Source of the DNA: Candidatus Amulumruptor caecigallinarius | GTDB taxonomy: Bacteria; Bacteroidota; Bacteroidia; Bacteroidales; Muribaculaceae | Direction of reading: 5' to 3' | Length of the DNA: 64,000 nt | NCBI GenBank assembly: GCA_944321825.1 | Contig: CALUMU010000002.1 | Location: 186,001-250,000 of the forward strand | In this document: positions 62,157-64,000 of the stretch, one piece after another | Numbering within the stretch: the stretch's first letter is position 1 | How the letters are laid out: every line of letters starts with the position of its first letter | Notes under the pieces: generated by a model | What the model was told of the DNA's origin: nothing | The model's input: the letters and a program-made list of their open reading frames with translations, nothing else | Database searches by the model: none | Program-made: the position numbers and the translations under genes

Positions 62157-64000
62157 TCAATACGCCTGCCATGGCTTGATTTCGACTTCATCAAGAGGCA
62201 CACTCGTAAAGGCATTGATAAATGCCGAGGCCAAACGGGCGTTGGTCAGCAGCGGGATGTTGAGGTCGATAGCAGCGCGACGTATCTTATAGCCGTTGGT
62301 GAGCTCGGCACTCGAAAGGTTCTTGGGGATATTGACCACGAGGTCCACCTCCTTGTTGTGAAGCAGCTCCAATGCCTGCGGCTGCTTGTCAGGCTCGCTG
62401 GGCCAATGTACACATATGGCAGGTATGCCGTTTTCGTTGAGGAACTTGTGAGTACCTCCTGTGGCATAAAGTTTGAAGCCGGCAGCATTGAGTTTGTGGG
62501 CAGCCTCAAGAAGGTCGGTCTTCTGCTTGGCGGCGCCTGTCGAAAGCAGCACTCCCTTTGAAGGTATGCGGAGACCCACCGAAAGCATCGACTTGAGCAG
62601 GGCATCGTTGGTGTCGGTACCGATACATCCTACCTCGCCTGTCGACGACATGTCAACGCCGAGCACCGGGTCGGCACCCTGCAGACGCGAGAAGCTGAAC
62701 TGTGAAGCCTTGATACCTACGTAATCCAGATCGAAAGCATTTTTGGCAGGACGCTCCACGGGGATTCCCAACATCACTTTGGTAGCCAAATCTATAAAAT
62801 TGATTTTCAATACCTTGCTGACGAATGGGAAGCTGCGGGATGCTCTCAGATTACACTCTATAACCTTTATATCATTGTTTTTAGCAAGAAACTGGATGTT
62901 GAACGGCCCTGAGATATTGAGAGCCTTGGCAATCTGCGACGAGACTTTCTTCAAGCGTCGCATAGTCTCGACATACAGCTTCTGAGGCGGGAACTGTATA
63001 GTGGCATCGCCTGAATGGACTCCGGCAAATTCGATGTGTTCTGAAATAGCGTAGGCCACGATTTCACCGTTTTGGGCAACGGCATCCATCTCTATCTCCT
63101 TGGCTCCTTGGATAAACTCGCTCACCACCACAGGATGCTGCTTGCTTACATTGGCAGCGAGCCGCAGGAAGCGCTCGAGCTCGTCATTGTTGCTGCACAC
63201 GTTCATTGCAGCACCTGAAAGCACGTAGCTCGGACGGACGAGTACCGGGAAACCTACCTTCTCTATGAATTTGTTGATGTCCTCGAAACTTGTCAGCTCG
63301 CTCCAGCGGGGCTGGTCGATGTTCAGACGGTCAAGCATGGCCGAAAACTTGTTACGGTCCTCGGCATTGTCGATGCTCTTGGCCGATGTACCGAGGATAT
63401 TGACATTGCTTTTGTCAAGGCGCGTAGCCAGGTTATTAGGAATCTGGCCACCCACACTCAATATAGTGCCATGGGGCTGTTCAAGCTCAATGATATCCAT
63501 AACGCGCTCGTAGGTCAGCTCGTCGAAGTACAGACGGTCACACATGTCGTAGTCGGTAGAGACTGTTTCGGGATTGTAATTAATCATCACCGAACGCCAA
63601 CCTTCCTTGTTGACGGTCATAAGCGCATTGACCGAACACCAGTCAAACTCCACCGACGAGCCGATACGGTAGGCGCCGGAACCAAGCACTATGATGGAGC
63701 GGTGGTCATGAAGGTATTTTACATCGTTCTCCGAACCGTTGTAAGTAAGATACAGATAGTTGGTCATCGCCGGGTACTCTGCAGCCAGAGTGTCGATCTG
63801 CTTCACTACAGGTGTCACTCCGAGCGATTTGCGATAGCTACGCACACGGTCACTGCCCTCCTCGCTATGGTCGTTCATCCAATCGCCAAACACTGACCGC
63901 GCAATCTGGAAATCGCTGAAGCCTTGTGACTTGGCCTGACGGATGAGCTGTTCGGGCAACTTCTCGACATCATCATACTGCTCCATCTCTTTAGCGGTCT
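62157..64000 (-). CDS. carB: Carbamoyl-phosphate synthase large subunit, C-terminal part
   Basis: The last 613 residues; the frame stays open to the window edge, so the N-terminal part (about 460 residues of a usual 1075) is outside. Seen: the second Rossmann/preATP segment (IIVLGSGAYRIGSSVEFDWC), the second ATP-grasp domain (VLVRPSYVLSGAAMNVC; FNIQFLAKNNDIKVIECNLR) and the allosteric MGS-like domain (GVLLSTGAAKQKTDLLEAAH; LYATGGTHKFL). The enzyme makes carbamoyl phosphate for arginine and pyrimidines. Confidence 0.96.
   Translation of the reverse strand, partial: TAKEMEQYDDVEKLPEQLIRQAKSQGFSDFQIARSVFGDWMNDHSEEGSDRVRSYRKSLGVTPVVKQIDTLAAEYPAMTNYLYLTYNGSENDVKYLHDHRSIIVLGSGAYRIGSSVEFDWCSVNALMTVNKEGWRSVMINYNPETVSTDYDMCDRLYFDELTYERVMDIIELEQPHGTILSVGGQIPNNLATRLDKSNVNILGTSAKSIDNAEDRNKFSAMLDRLNIDQPRWSELTSFEDINKFIEKVGFPVLVRPSYVLSGAAMNVCSNNDELERFLRLAANVSKQHPVVVSEFIQGAKEIEMDAVAQNGEIVAYAISEHIEFAGVHSGDATIQFPPQKLYVETMRRLKKVSSQIAKALNISGPFNIQFLAKNNDIKVIECNLRASRSFPFVSKVLKINFIDLATKVMLGIPVERPAKNAFDLDYVGIKASQFSFSRLQGADPVLGVDMSSTGEVGCIGTDTNDALLKSMLSVGLRIPSKGVLLSTGAAKQKTDLLEAAHKLNAAGFKLYATGGTHKFLNENGIPAICVHWPSEPDKQPQALELLHNKEVDLVVNIPKNLSSAELTNGYKIRRAAIDLNIPLLTNARLASAFINAFTSVPLDEVEIKPWQAY

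Noticed and set aside
1..64000. CRISPR arrays, complete insertion sequences, prophage genes or invertible promoters.
   Set aside because: No spaced direct-repeat arrays, transposase, integrase or phage structural genes were seen, and no inverted repeats flank a promoter in a way that suggests inversion.

Overview
The window looks like a chromosomal piece of a Bacteroidales gut bacterium, most likely of the Muribaculaceae or a close relative. Reasons: SusD/SusE-type starch genes, lipoproteins of the Bacteroidetes type, conserved Bacteroidetes gene pairs (nadC/rlmH, amidase/mlaD, sppA-lpxK-punA-thiL), and many promoters with the Bacteroides -7 box TAnnTTTG, several with a TTG or TTTG box about 20 bp upstream. 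No rRNA, CRISPR array or complete insertion sequence was seen. Both ends cut through genes (a susD-like gene on the left, carB on the right).

Layout. 1-5451: the end of a starch/alpha-glucan utilization locus (SusD-like fragment, SusE/F-like binding lipoprotein with three repeated modules, GH13 amylase lipoprotein, GH97 alpha-glucosidase). 5500-15616: a YczE/YitT-like membrane protein, a split ChrA pair, folC, rmuC, an FAD oxidoreductase plus MATE transporter operon, a HAD phosphatase, nadC and rlmH. 15644-32594: a GH5 lipoprotein, amidase-mlaD, dnaA, a metY-like PLP enzyme and its divergent Lrp regulator, a SIMPL protein, a lipid kinase-like protein, a DEAD-type helicase, purC, menG, dus and a GH31 alpha-glucosidase. 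33048-38964: accessory-looking DNA with a 1041-residue coiled-coil surface lipoprotein, a small HTH protein and an AAA15 ATPase/RloB-TOPRIM pair that resembles a phage-defence module. 39147-48376: housekeeping genes on the minus strand (yaaA, rnz, queC, tadA, two identical tRNA-Arg genes, thiL, punA, lpxK, sppA). 48766-64000: a WG-repeat protein, HxlR regulator/cupin pair, PepSY-like protein, NfeD/SPFH pair, a small ORF-dxs-trkA-trkH operon, a membrane GT-C-like protein with a G9 tract, and carB.

The most interesting structures are three small non-coding elements with terminal inverted repeats (17944-18136, 22198-22280, 40867-41189). Their ends start alike (GArCTkrTTTAAA) and each is flanked by an identical 3-bp direct repeat, as expected for MITE-like insertions. 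One sits inside the amidase-mlaD operon, one in the transcribed leader of the metY-like gene, and one between queC and rnz, where it supplies the last codons and the stop of queC. Other points of note are the RloA/RloB-like pair, the G9 tract at the start of the GT-C-like gene, a perfect 17-bp hairpin inside the signal-peptide codons of the GH97 gene, and a helicase with DEWD in place of DEAD.
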